From positions 29,316,001 to 29,380,000 of the forward strand of contig NC_079882.1 in the NCBI RefSeq assembly GCF_029227915.1: 64,000 nt of DNA, read 5' to 3'. Source of the DNA: Hydractinia symbiolongicarpus (taxonomy: Eukaryota > Cnidaria > Hydrozoa > Anthoathecata > Hydractiniidae). Under the pieces are notes generated by a model. The model was given only the letters and a program-made list of their open reading frames with translations. It was not told where the DNA came from and did no database searches. The translations under genes and the position numbers were made by a program. Positions 32,765 to 47,700 of the stretch are shown in pieces. Positions within the stretch are counted from its first letter, which is position 1. Every line of letters starts with the position of its first letter.

Positions 32765-35700
32765 TTACTCGTTAAGCTGACACAGAAGCGCTGTTCCCTT
32801 TGATATCCAATAATCTTGAGGCTTGTCACTTGGTAAATAAACAGCCACCACAAAATTTGTTGAGTGTCCTATGGATAGAAAATATTGTTTAAAAACAGAT
32901 GTATTATAAACAATGGTTTTCAACTTCGTGCTTCGTGATAAAAGCTTCTTTTTTTCAACACCGATAGAGAGTAGTTTAACCTGCAGCTATCAGTCGATTT
33001 CTTTAAGGTGTAGAATAACTGAAACAGTTGCGGACGCCCTGCGTATTTTTTAGCACTTTTCCCCACACAAGCGCACTAAGATAAGAGCAATTTTTTAAGC
33101 AGTCCTGGTTTGACGACGCGGATATTCAGACAAGATTTTTATTGAGGGAGAGATTATCCTTAAAACAGATAGGGGGTGATAGTTGATTGGTTATAACCTG
33201 GGATGATAATATACCATGCTTGAAAAAGACCAATCTGCGCCCCCTGCCGATTAAGCGCCCAAGGATGAAGGTAAAAGGCGCTAAATTAGTCATTTACGAT
33301 TAATTCAGTTTTTGCGTAATATCTGGGATTGCATTGTTGCTGTTACTCACCGGTGGTAGATAAAGTGCCAGCTCTCTCTGCAGTCTTGTACAAGGGACAT
33401 TTATACTTTGCTTCATCTGGTACGAAGTTGATTTTAGGTTCCATGTGTAAAACAGGTAATGGCTAAAATGTTTGGATGCTTCATTAGAATAAGACAGTGT
33501 AGCAAAGTTATAATTTGTGCACAATTATAAACTATGGTGGTCAAAACGACAAACTTCTCAAAAACATAATAAATCAACGAGTCATACTTTCAGGGAAAAT
33601 GCATCAATCATATAAAATTAGCGGAGAATATAGGTATAAACAACAAAAAAGATTAAGGATCACACAAATCAAAACTGCTCCGCTTCTTCGCATCTAACAA
33701 CTATCTAAACCAACTTACGGCCGTCATTTCACCACGCACAGCATCACATATCATCATCTTTCTATCATCCCATCTTGCTGCTTCAAGAAATAATCCATGG
33801 ACTAAAACACCATCTTCTGGCAAATCTTTATCTGCGTCTAACGCAAGAGTTTCACCATGTTTTAGTTTTGTTAAAGCATCAGCAACTTCTTCCTGGTAAC
33901 GATACGTTGGAACTAACTTGTAATGGAAGGATAGCTGGTCTATGGGGTGACTGTATTTCCGAGCATGGTTCTGTAATGTCCCGGTAAGGAAACCTACGAA
34001 AAAAAAAATTAATTACATTAATAACATTACACCACTGATCCATAAACGTGTAGACACAAGATATTTTCTGAAAAAAAAACACATTGTGATAGTATGCGCA
34101 GATCTACTTAAGAAATAGCTACCTTGCGGAAAGAAAAATCCGGATAACCAAAATGATTTTGGCAAACCACGTTCTATCCAATTCTAGAAAACACACATTA
34201 TGATAATCAAACTATATATTGTAATGCGACTTTCAAAGAAGGAAAAATGTCAGGCTTTTAATATAATTTGATTAATTCCATCTTACAAAGATAAAAAATA
34301 ATACATAAAAACAAAGCTATAACATTTCTATGCTTGATTTTGTTCTTACAAATTATAGTTTGACCATTTTGCCTGGCGTATTATCAATTTTGCTACATTT
34401 TCTTTTGTATCTATGTAGGTGACAAGTCTACACTATTTTACAGACATATTATAGCAGACTGTCAGATACACTTACATCAATAAATCCAGTTCTTAACACC
34501 AAATCTTTTACCCAACCTCCAAGAGGCTTTAAAGATGGATACGCAGCATTTGACCATAACGTTGGCACCTGAAAACAGATTGTGATCCACATACACTTTT
34601 CTCAGTTCAAAGGGCTTCCTTATGAAATAAACTTTTCTTATGAGGAAAATGTGTCTAATTATGGACAACAAATATCAGCACAATTTCCTTCAATTATTCC
34701 TGTAGTTTACTGAAGGACGATTCAACTTTTAGTATAGTAGCTAATATAAAAGAATGATGCAATGATACAAAAACATTAATATCAAGCGTACCTGGTTATT
34801 TATAAAACTTGTATAAACAAGATCAAGTTCCAGCGACATCACTACCAATCCTTTGATGGCCTTCTGAAGTTGTTTTAACGAATTCTGGAAGTAGAAAAGT
34901 GTATAAATATTGCCGGAACACGGTATTTGTACAAAATATGAAAAGGAGAGTTTGAAAAGTTCACACTGACAAAATTAAAAAGCATGGCGACAATCATGGG
35001 GCAGCATCTAGAGATACTTAAATACTTACTTTAATTACACGCAATAGGTTATTAAATCTATCCACTTCCTGTCCAAGTACTGTTGTCAACGAGTTCAATC
35101 TTCCTTTGCTGTCAGTCTAAAAACATATCAAAGAATGGAGTATTATACCGAGATGGGAATAGAAGAATGGGGCGTTATACCGAGAAGGCGATGAAAGAAT
35201 GAGGCGTTATACCGAGAGGGCGATAGAAAAAATTCAAAAAGGTAAATTTTTGGGCGTTAATGCAAGGTCTGGAAGTTTTTCAGTTTGCAGTGAGAATATT
35301 GATCGTTCAAGTATCTCCTCAAGTGAGAAGTAGGAAAGAGTTTAGCCTCTAAATATCTGGATTTTTTTACTCTTAACTCGATTAGTCTAATTTTTAAGGG
35401 CGCGTAATAAATTGGACCGAGGCAACATACTACAATAAAAAAACATTACCGCAAATAATTCCTTAGACGCTTTATCAATATCCAATATATCCGGTAGCTT
35501 ATCCAAAATACTTTCCGATAATTCGTATACGATTTCATCGCTCGTTTTCCCACTGCCACTGGTTGACATGCGCGGTTGTACTTCTAGGATAGTACGCAAC
35601 ATATTCTGTGTTTCTTGAATCTAACAGGAAGTAAGATTTGTTCATTAAAAACACAAATAAATTTTGAATGGGTCTTAAAATTACAAAGACTTTTAAAATA

Positions 35701-38700
35701 TTCCGATTTTACCCTGGAGTCCGTGAAGATAAATTTACATTGCAAAGAATTTCAGATTGGAAGATAAGTGTGACAAAACATGCCGCTCCACTTTGTAAAT
35801 GCGTCAAGAGTTATCAAAATATTTCATAACTAGTCGGTCGAAAAAATTCACTTAGACAAAAGAACAATGGAAAAACAGGTTGTTTTGGTTTTTTGCTGAC
35901 GTCACCAGTGCAAATACACATGTGATGTGTAGAGGTTAAAACGCTAGTCAAAATAATGTATATGATCATATGTTTTCGACGAACGCTTAAGGAGATATAA
36001 GGTTTTAAAAATTTTGCTGACGTCAGCAATGGCCCGTCAAAACCTAAACATTTTTCTTAGAAATTTGTATACCTGTTGCCTTCATCGTATAGATCTTGAA
36101 ACGCTGATCAAGAAAACGTTTTTCTGTACATATTGGGAAAGAAAACGATTCCCCGCAGCAGACATTTTTTTAATATTGAGAAAGTCCGTAATAAATGTTG
36201 CAATCAAAAGGAAATCACGAACAACCTAGTTCCCAAATCTTACTTCAGGTTAATTTATAATTAATAGTGTGTACGTAAGGATAACCCAGCTGGGATGGTT
36301 TAAAAAGATCTTTTAATTAAAAAATCGGACGAAGAAGAAATAACAAAAGTAATAAAGCCAAGTTGCGAGAATTGAAGGAGATTACATCAGTGTTTCTCTG
36401 TCGGCGTTGAGAAATTATTTCAAAAGATATCTTTGACGTCACACTAAACATTTGTCTATAAAAATTCGACGATACGGAAGTTTTATCATTCGCAAAAAAA
36501 CGCAGAAACCAGCAGTATCAGATTAAGATTCTAAAAAGGTGAGTTAAAACATTTCGTAATTTTATAAATATTATCACATAAATTCACTGAAAAAATAAAA
36601 AAGAGGAAAAATATAAAAATGGAAGAACATAGTAGAATAAGAAGAGAGATGATAAACAAGCCAGAACAAGCAACATGGGAGGTAGCTTTGCAAGAAGCCA
36701 TCATCGAAATGCAAGAGAATAAAAACAAAAAATCCAAAATAAACATGACGTGTGGCATCAAACGAAATAAAGTCGGCCGTTATGACTACTTATCAAACGA
36801 CTTCAGTGACGAAGAACAGCAACTCAGACAGTCAGAGTATTCGCCGCTCATAAACAATAACAAAAAGCATCGGCGCAAACAACGCAGGATCGGCGTGTCG
36901 GAACGCAACGAAATCGAGAGACAAGTGGTAGTACGAACGCTAAGAAACTTCGCGCAACTGCAACATTTACACGCGTTGAACTTTATTTAAAAACTTAAAA
37001 TTCCTTGATCGCTTTGGAAAGAATTCGTGGCCGTTAAATAATTAGAGACAGCTGACCACAGCAGGAACTAAACGAACATGGTAACGAAATAGTATAGCAC
37101 TAGTCATTAAGGCCCATGGAAAGATTCAATTAGGTAAAAGAACAATGAAAAAATTGGGTTGTTTTAGATATTTGCTGACGTCAGCAATACAGATACTAAA
37201 AAAATTAGAAAAAATTAGTTCATTCGTTGCCTGTAATAAGTAGAGGTTAGGGCGCTGATCAAGAAATTGTATAGAATCATGTGCTTTTGACGAACGCCTA
37301 AGAAGTTATAAGGGTTTAAAAAAATTGCTGCCGTCAACAACGACCTGCGAAAATACACAAAAATGTTTTTCCAAAATTGTATATCTCATTGTCTTCATCA
37401 TAAAGATCTTCAAACGCTGATCAAGAAATTGTATAGAATCATGTATTCCGGTTTAAATGTTTTTTGATGACGTCATACAGCCGTGCATTCCGAAAGGTAT
37501 TGACTTTATTATAGTGTTATTGACGTCGCGCCGTAACGTCTGAAAATTTAACATATTAGAAATGCACTTTTCGGCAACATCAGAGAAAAATGAAAACATC
37601 CACTTTGCCTGTTACAGACACACGGAACTTGCGTATTATTATATAGACTAGTCGATAAAGCCTGTGGAAAAATCCACTTAGGCAAAAGGACAATGGAAAA
37701 ATAGGTTGCTTTAAATTTTATGTTGACATCAGCAGTGTATATACAATAAAAATTGGCAAAAATTAGCTTATTTGTTGCTTATGTGTAGAGATTAAAACGC
37801 TAATTGAAAATAATGTATAGGATCATATGTTTTCGACGAACGCCTAAGGAGATATAAGGGTTTAAAAATTCTGCTGACGTCAGCAAAGACCTGCAAAAAC
37901 ACAAATTAATCAGAGATTAATATACCTGGTGCCTTCATCGTATAGATCTTGGAACACTGATCAAGAAAATGTATAGGATCATGCATCTTTCACAAACGGT
38001 TGCAGAGATATCGGGGTTTAAAGAGTTCCGAAACAGATTCGGGGACCCAGGTTTGGTAAACTCACCAAAATTAGTCCGAGGTGGTCCCTGGTAACCCACA
38101 CGGTGAAAAATGACTGACGTCACCACCGCGTTTCCAAGTTATTTGGCCTCAAAGTTATAACGCAATGCAATGGCTTCATCAACCTTATGAAAATCATTGA
38201 CGTCAGTCTAAATGAATTGACTTCGTGAAGTAACGTCAGAAAGGTTAACAAATTAGACATCATCATACATCAAAGGAATATGAACACATCCACTTTGCCT
38301 GTCACAGACACTATCATGACATTTTATAGCCTAACAAAGTCGCAATACATGTTTTTATGACTATTTGTTCTGAGACACGTTCTTTCCAGTCAGACATAAA
38401 TTTGAAAAACTTTAAATAATTATAACTGCGGGAAGTTCTGCATACAGTGACCAGAAGCTACGTCACAAGAGAATAAGTTCATAGTCTTACCTGGAATGCT
38501 AAGTTCGCGTTTTCATGCATGGCAAATATTTCTGGTTCATCATTCAATGGTAATTCCTCAATGTATTGTCTGTACTCTTGCAAACTGGTAGAGTTAGGCG
38601 CGTAATAAATTCCTGAAAAAGCAGAAAATATTGTAAGTAGGCTATACCTGCATGAAAGGAAAAAAACTGTTATGGCGTAAAATATGTCTTTTTTTTTGGT

Positions 38701-41700
38701 AGCATTTCTTTGCAGTGTTTATTAGAAATAAGAGCTTGAGAAAAACTTCTCGAAAATTCGAATAGCAGTGGACAGGTAGGGAAGGCTTTCAACGCCACCG
38801 GCTCTGGTACGGATAACGTGTATTTGATCATCAGTATGCATTAATTCAAACTGTTTATCTCAGTATACACCAGTACAAGGTACAGTGACTTTCTTAAATT
38901 GAGATATCACTGTTAATCCTGTCCTGCTAATTTATTGCTTTCAGTGCGACATTACCTGAATCAGAGAAGGTGTACGATTCCTCTAAAGTGTACGGTGCGA
39001 AGAATCTTGTCAGAACAGTTCGTAAACAACGTTGATCCCACTCGTCTGTGACGCGACCACCATAAGTGACCTGCATGAAAAAAAAGGAATGATAAAAAAT
39101 TCTCGCAATCTTGTTAAATCAACCTAAAGCAATGGACGATTTCAGGGAAAATAATTTTGACAAACAGTGCCAACAAATTGATATTTTTTGATTGGTATTT
39201 GATATTTTAAAGTACTTTTGACCGTTTACGAGTACGGTTAAAAATAGATCTTTGACCAGTTGATAGAAAAAGAGTAGGTTTCACCAATCATTTTATATCA
39301 TCTCTTGTCCACTTTGCAAGGTAGAACACAGCCGGACCTACCTGGCCAGTGATGAAAATAAGAGCATCCCACGGTATAATTCCATCCTCTACAAATATTC
39401 TTAAATTTTCCAAACAGCATTCGCGATCAGAATCATTAAACTCATACTAAAAAACATAAAATATTTTTACTTTTTCTGTACTTGCTCTGGACAGACAAAC
39501 AGAAAACTGCAATTTAGTAACCAAACACAAGAACAGACCTTGATATTCCAACCAAGCGGTCCAAACTTTTTTCTCTCCTGTATGATGGCGTGAAAGAAAC
39601 ACAACCCAAACACTAATCGTCTCCAAGTTGTACCTAGCACTAAAAAAACAAGCATTGTAATTATAAGTTTCATCGTTCTACATAAAATGGTAATTTCAGC
39701 CCAGAGGTTTCAACCACGCACCATGTGTTTCGAAGATTTCAGCTTGAATCTCGCCAAATGCACGCTTGATATTTGCTCTCAATCCCTTCGGAGGTTCGTT
39801 AGTCACTTTGATACTGTTTTGAAGAACTGTGACCGGAAAACATTTGGCTGGCATCGAACTTAAAAACAGCCTGAAGTCCTGGTGAACTGATCCAGAATTC
39901 GATGAAATTTCTTTCACTATGTTTTCCATGGATAACATCCACGATGCTGCCAGATGACAATTCTGTAAATTACAAAAATTCGGCGTGGGGTTAAGTTTTG
40001 AATTTTTCGCAATTTAAACATGTCGCATACACAAATGCCGCATCAAGAGAAACAGATTTCTAAGGCGTTCTGTCATTGTTTCATTGTTAATCCTATAATT
40101 ATGTAAAAAATCTGAGTTCGCAATCCCGCATGCGCTCATAAAACCACTCACCTGAAGAAATACCCAGTCTCCAACTTTTACAGCGCTTCCGATTAGTTTT
40201 TCTGCAACAGGGCCTTGACCCTGTCCAAGAGATATAGCGTGAATTCTAAAAATAAAGTAGCTGTTAATAGAAAAAGCAACAATTTCAGAAAACATTAAGT
40301 AGTTTACATTTGAAAATGTAAATGTTGTATTTATATCGTTTAGTGTTATTATGTTGGCTTATGTGAAGATGCAAACCTCACAAACAACTGGTGATTGAGC
40401 GAGACAATAATATTTATCTCATTAACTCCAAGCGTTAATATGAACATTTTTACTAGAAACTAAGCAAGATTTTTTTTTAAACTACGCATTTCTGTGATCT
40501 CTTTTCTTCGAAGTTAACCAAAAATCGTATCCGCAAATACCTGCTCATGTAACCCATTTCTTTCGCAAATCTCATGAAAGCGTTCATGGGGTCTGAGCCT
40601 GTCGACAACACAAACACAAGTGGTATCGTAGCAGACATGTCTTCGAAAAGTATGCTCAAATCAACTGACGGACTTTCAATAAATTCTTTGCCCAAATTAG
40701 CTTGAACAAATTCTGCCATGGCGAAAGTCACTTTTTCTTCTTTGAACGATTTGATGACGATAAGTTGCTCGAAAAGGCTGAGTTTATTTTGCCAGTCATC
40801 CTCACGTGTGCCAGCTGTGTAGCCATCCCAGCTCTCTGGGTTGATTCTCACCTAAATAACCATACAGAAAGGTAAAAAGAGGAACATGAGCATATCTATG
40901 GATAACAAATATCTATACGGCAAAACAAATGGTGACTATCAGGTTGATTGGTAATTGCTTTCATACATGACGTAAAGTTTCGAAGAAGAAAACGTTACCT
41001 TGAAGTTTCCAATGTTGCACGCAAAAGGTCTACTTATGTACTGTTGAGTAAAGCCTTTCATGTTTGGAAAAATGTCCTAAAAACAGAAGAACATGTCTAA
41101 GAACAGAATAGCGACGTCATATAATTTGTGAGAACAAAAAATTCTATTTTAACTTTCAAATCGTGAAAAACTGTTACAATCAACAAAGCAGGGCGCATAT
41201 CTACCTCCAAGTTGCAGCAATCTTTCCAATTTTGTTCAGACAACCACGGTATGTCTGGTTTGCTCGGATACGTGCCTTCCACACCTGCATTTCCTCTCAA
41301 GAAGTAATTCCATTCTTCCTCTTTTATACTGCCAGCCTGTCGCATAATGTCAGCACACATCATGAAAGAAAACACCAGCTTGTCCTTCTCAAACAATCCT
41401 CTGAAAAAAAAAAGATAAAACCAAATATTGGTTAACTAAATTACATTGCTAACAAAATACAAACTGATTCAAGGAATAACATTAAGTTTTTTTGTAACGT
41501 AGCTAAAGATAAAAGGTTTATGTTAAAGTTAAAGTTACAAATCTCCAACATTGCTGGGAAAAACTCATCCACGCTTTGGGTGGTTTCAATCACTTAACAA
41601 GAAGCCCTGGGGGCTCTAAGAATTTCCGCGCGCTACCAAAATATTTGATGAAAACCTGCTAATTCGTTGTGTTATTGTGCCAAACATTCGAAGGGGTTTG

Positions 41701-44700
41701 GTGCATGAACCTCTGAAGATAAAGCACACCAGTGACATTATATCTTACAACAAACGCAAACAAAACGAAACGTGTCATAATAAACTCACATTTTAAAAGA
41801 AATTACTAACAAAAAATACAGCCTATCATTCATGGTTGAAAGTCTTGCGATTGAAACGTTTATGGTCTTAAACAACATTAGTTGACAAAAAATCAAAATT
41901 TTGATGTGACCATCATTTTCAGCATACTTTTTTTATTAACTGTGTCAATTTTTGTCGAAAATAAAGCAGTTTTAATTTTTGGATAAATTTTGGCCTGAAA
42001 TGACATTTAGGCAAGAAGAAATCAAACTTTTGTACCATCATCATTTTCAGCATACTTTATTTGTTAACTGTGCCAGATTTAGCCGAAAATGAAGTGATTT
42101 CAATTTTTGGACTAATTTTGGCCTAAAATGGCATTTAGGTGACAAAAATCAAAATTTTGATGTCACCATTATGTTCAGCATACTTTATTTGTTAAGTGTT
42201 CCAAATTTTGTTGAAAAAAAAGTAGTTCTAATTTTTGGACCAATTTTGGCCTAAAATGACATTTAGGTGACAAAAATCAAAATTATTATGTCACCATTAT
42301 GTTCAGCATACTTTTTTTGTTAATTGTGCCAAAATTTGTCAAAAATAAAGTAGTTTTAATTTTTGGACCAACTTTGGCCTAAAATGACATTTAAGGTGGC
42401 AAAAAACCAAAATTTTGATGTCACCCTCATGTTCACCATACTTCTTTTGTTAATTGTGCCAAAATTTGTCAAAAATAAAGTAGTTTTAATTTTTGGACCA
42501 ACTTTGGCCTAAAATGACATTTAGTTAACAAGAAATCAAAATTTTCATGTCACCATCATGTTCAGCATACTTTAATTGTTTACGGTGCCAAATTTTGTTA
42601 AAAATAAAGTAGTTTTAATTTTTGGACCAATTTTGGCCTACAATGACATTTAAGGTGGCAAAAAACCAAAATTTTGATGTCACCATCATGTTCACCATAC
42701 TTTTTTGTTAATTGTGCCAAAATTTGTCAAAAATAAAGTAGTTTTAATTTTTGGACCAACTTTGGCCTAAAATGACATTTAGGTAAAAAGAAATCAAAAT
42801 TTTCATGTCACCATCATGTTCAGCATACTTTAATTGTTTACTGTGCCAAATTTTGTTAAAAATAAAGTAGTTTTAATTTTTGGACCAATTTTGGCCTGAA
42901 ATGACATTTAGGTAAGAAGAAATCAAAATTTTGATGTCACCATCATGTTCAGCATACTTTATTTGTTAAGTGTTCCAAATTTTGTTGAAAATAAAGTAGT
43001 TCTAATTTTTGGACCAATTTTGGCCTAAAATGACATTTAGGTGACAAAAATCAAAATTATTATGTCACCATTATGTTCAGCATACTTTTTTGTTAACTGT
43101 GCCAAATTTTGTCGAAAACAAATACAAATTTTGGCCTGAAGTGTCAATACTAAACTTCCCAGTAGTTAAGGAGCTTGGGTACGAAGTTTACATCTGTAAT
43201 GGACCAACGTGAAATCCCAGGGTCGATTTTTTCCCAAAAAATGCTCCGAAATAAAAAAACGACGGTTTTAAAAAATTTCCTACGCCTTCGGGCGCGGAAA
43301 TTCAATTAGTAACAATTTCGTATATGGTTTATAAACATTTCCTTGTTAATATACTTAAGTTGTGTTACTGAAGAATGGGAACAGAGATGTAAAAAATTAT
43401 TCCTGATAGAAATAGAAATCAAATACATTTTTTCATTGGCACTGTTCCAATTTTTTAGTAGCGTTGGAAAAAAACATGATAAATCCAGAAATGGCAAACG
43501 ATATTGTTCGGATTATACGTTGGATGTCTTACCTAGCTACGTTAGCATATACTGTCGAAGTGCATCTTTTAAGTAGTAATTCTAATCGCTGTTCCAACGT
43601 TTCAACTTGTGGCGAATTTTCTATGCATGTATTAAACAGCTGTTTGAAAGAAAATAAGAAATATTGGATTATATCTACCATTGATGATTCTACGAACTTA
43701 GAAAATCAGAAAAAGGATGTTGTGAAAAAATGACAAAAGTATACAAGGCCGTAAAACTGGTACTTAAAAACAATTTGATATGTTATGTCAATGAAAATAA
43801 GTCGTAGATGAAGTCTGCAATCTACCAGACGCAATCACACTAACCTGGGTGAAATATTTGAGGGAATACTGATACATAGGATCCATTTCTGCTAAAGAAG
43901 CGACAACAAAGTACATGACGGAACCACGAGTTGCAATAGAGCGATACTTTTCGCGAGCAGTTGTTATTTGTTCTTCAGTTTTCTCAGCTTCGATTAAACG
44001 CTTTGTAATGATACCCGATGTCACCTATAATATATTTTATATAGTGGTCATCATGATAACATGCAAAATAAAGGACGCACCACAATTAAAACTTTTATCA
44101 AAAAGATTTTGCTACGCTGTAACTTACAACTTTTATATCAAAACCCAGTTGACAACGACTAAAACTGAACCGCAAGGCTACTATTCAAGAATTTCACCTG
44201 CATATTCCACCCACCTACCCATCCCTCCTAACACTTGCACTCTATCCTATCTCCCCTTAACAGATAAAAACTATATAAGCTTCTCCTGTATATTATTTTT
44301 TTGTATACAATGATGACTGCATTAAGAGAGTCTCTAAAATGCAAGCTGATTAGAAAGACAAATAAACGTTGTAATTGATTGACCAGATTTAAGTGTTCAG
44401 ATAACTTTTGATGATTTATTGAATACCGAAAAAAAGATTCACGTAAGAGATATAAAAGCTTGGTCTAACATTATATAGTGGAAAGGGAGCAATTGTGATG
44501 CATAACAAAACGCAACGTCACTTACCTTTGATTCATTCAACGTGTTGATCAAAACCTCGTCATCTAGAATGTTACCTTCAGAATTGAAAAGAAGTTTCAA
44601 AATTCGATCTTCGATGGCTTTCAGTTGATTTTTATCACTGTTTATTCGAACAATCAGTTTATTTCTTTGTTCTTCCAAATCAGGTCGTTCAATTCTTACA

Positions 44701-47700
44701 ACATCACTGCGAGAAAGAACAAAACAAACGTTACTTATATAAATTAGAAATCTAACTACAAAACTTAAAATACAATGTGTGAACGTACAAAACTCAAAAA
44801 AGAAAATTATGGTGATTGTAAAAAAAATATGTAAAAATAATTATAATTATGTTTCATTTATGTCTAAGTAAAAAATTTTGCTAAATTTAATTCTTTCACA
44901 AATGAAAGTTGCTTACCCTAATAGCTGGTCTTCCAATCCAGTTTTAGTGACCGTGAAATTTATAATGGTTACTTTGATGCAAACTTCTGGCAAATAATGA
45001 GGGTTAGCAAGCTTCGTCGTCATGTAAAAGCGAAAGTTTTTGTCGTAATCCACATCGGTGTCACCAAGTCTAATAAGCAATCGACCTCCAGAAATAAACG
45101 TTTGTTTGAGTAGAATAGGCTCTAACGATGGATCTAAAGTTTCGCCGATCTCTTCCAACAAAACTGGCATGCCTATGCGGATACAATTTTCTAACGTTCG
45201 AAGGAAGTTCCCGTCAGTTAATTTGATTACTTTCAATCCATTTTTAGCTTCTTTGTTTCGGATCCAGCGATTGGCTTGATCCTGAGGGTCAATCATCAAT
45301 GGCCATCTTCGTCCTCGCGTCACAAGAATTGCATTTTCTGTTGATAACTAAAAAAAAGATGACACAGATAATACATGCGAGTCTTAGAAAACTGTGTTAC
45401 AATCCATATCATGTTACATTAAACTTTTTCCAATGGGTTTATTGTAATAAATCTACCCAGCCCAGCCCAACCGTTTATTTTAGGTGTGAGGATTTCTGTT
45501 TAATCCTCACCGAGCATGCTAAATCACATAAGGGGAACCACATTTGTCATTCAAATAAATTGTACTTAAATTGTAAAGGAAATAATGTCAAACCCATTGG
45601 AACATGGACTACAATCAACATCCGCTATCTTAAATTTCCGTAGGATCATTCCTTCTGCACTTACAGCTGTCGGTATAACAGAACAGGGACCTGGTTCGTT
45701 CTGTGTGTATGTCCAATTTAGTAGATGATCTTCGTAGTAAAATAAACTTTAGTTTTCACATTGTGCGTGACGAAAATTAGATTATTTATATTTTATAGAA
45801 AGTGATTGAAAATCATACATTGCAGCAAAGCCTAAGCTACAAAATTGAGTAAAGTAATATGCAACAGAACTTACGTTATCAGTTGGCAAACCTTCAGTGT
45901 TCCATTGACGTATCTCAAATGGATCTGCCAACACCTGTATCAGACTGTAGTCGTTTGATGCAGGAATGCCCAGTTCTTTACAACGCATCACCCATGATTG
46001 AATCAACTGCAATATCGCGAATATAACACATATTGGTAAAAAAATTATAGTCAACAATAGTATACGTATTTTATTTTTAAATTAATCAATTTAGTATACA
46101 TAGCAAGGAGTATGTAAAAAACATTCAGCACGTGAAAAGATGGACGTAGAGCTTAATTCAAAGTGATGCATACAAATACATAACAACCAACCTCCTCTCT
46201 GTAGGAACTAGTGAATGCTCCAAAATACGCAACACAAGCAGCTGCAACAAAAACATTTCCAACAACATTTCCGATGTCCACTTCAAAAGCCTAAAAATAT
46301 ACAGGTGAAGACCATAAACAATGCACAATATTACACGTCCGCTAATTCGAACATTTACTATGTCACACAATTCCTTCAGTGCTTTACCCCGCAGAAATTT
46401 CTGGATAAACTCTTGCATTCTCCTTTTGTCCTTTTATTTGTAAAATCGTATGTTTCCTGCTATCAATTAAAACCCTGGAAGAACGTTTCCTGTCATTCTT
46501 TATGTTGTTACACTAAGCCCTTGTCTACCCAAAACAAAAATAGAGGTTAGATTTTATGGAATATTTAACATTCAATAGAATATAAAAGTTCTTCAACAAA
46601 ATACTTGTCTCATCTCCACAACTGCTTAGACTCGTCAATTATTGGAACTTCATTGGTGTAAACGAAGGGAAGAAGTTTTGTTATCACCAATGAAAATACT
46701 AAATATAGAATTTCGTTGTAAATAAAGTAAAACAAAACAATCGCCAATGGCAAAATACTCACAGCAACGTTTTCCGTCCACCTTCCTTGTTCATCTCCTA
46801 AAGCAGAAGTAAGCTTTGACGCTCTCTTTAATCGTGCCGCAGTTTGAGCTATGTTCTTAGTGAGGTTATCTTTTTCTGCTACGCTTTGGTCATACGTGGC
46901 TTTCAGCTCAGCTATCTAAAGAAAAAATAAACATTTTCAAACTGATGCAACATAAATGCAGAACATTTCTCATATCAATTATCTCAGTTTTGAATCATGT
47001 AGTTTTAAACAACTACTCTACAAACCTTTGCTTCAACTGATGCAAGTTTATCCTGTTTTTCTTTCAACACTGCCATGGTTTCATCCAACTCAGCTTGTGC
47101 ACCAGCCAATCTAAATTAATTAGCAGGAATTTTAAATAAATTTGACATACAGAGCTTGGGTACTAGCTAATGTAAGATCCGCAAACAGTTCCAAAAAACA
47201 AAGATTAATCTCATGCAACAGGATCCCAAGTCGAATCTCTAATCAATTTTCAATTTCCCTAAAAACTTGTCAAAAAACTTTCTTTTAGACAAAAATAATC
47301 TCGTCACAATGAGTGGCAGCATCAAACACCTGATACATGTACTATATTTACACAAAAAGCCGAAAATGAAGAAGGAAAAAGGTTTCAATTAGAATCGTAA
47401 GCATAAAAGCATGCATGAATGCGAGTTTTAAATGCAAGTATCATCAATATTAATTTTTTTTTCACCTAGAACGATGATTGATCAAAATTAGCTTGAAAGT
47501 TAAAATTTCTGTTTTCAACAAAAATCAATACGGTGAAATAAAAAAACCCTGTTGAATATAATTGCCACATGAACAGTTTTTAAACTAGCAATCTCAGCTA
47601 CAATTGAGCAAGGATTTTAAAATTCTTTTAATTATATAAAAATCTTTCATCCAGCCAGGAACAATCATCTTAAATGTACAAGAACAATGCAATGTAGTCA

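Larger units (their letters stand above)
32765..41400 (-). other. DNAH6: DNAH6 AAA6 and C-terminal domain
   Basis: Exons 41400-41205, 41076-40999, 40851-40541, 40245-40152, 39962-39722, 39639-39539, 39446-39342, 39070-38956, 38612-38491, 35620-35450, 35116-35030, 34884-34792, 34568-34476, 34183-34123, 33993-33719, 33462-33351, 32868-32765. Landmarks: [82 protein letters not shown], then [18 protein letters not shown] and [20 protein letters not shown]. The C-terminal domain is complete, as in the longer-CTD metazoan dyneins. Confidence 0.93.

Noticed and set aside
41940-43135. CRISPR array
   Set aside because: The tandem 129-bp units diverge uniformly with no repeat/spacer alternation, in a eukaryotic intron.
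43343-43733. Two + strand ORFs (77 and 89 codons)
   Set aside because: They overlap, antisense, the dynein exon 43639-43533 and its flanking introns.
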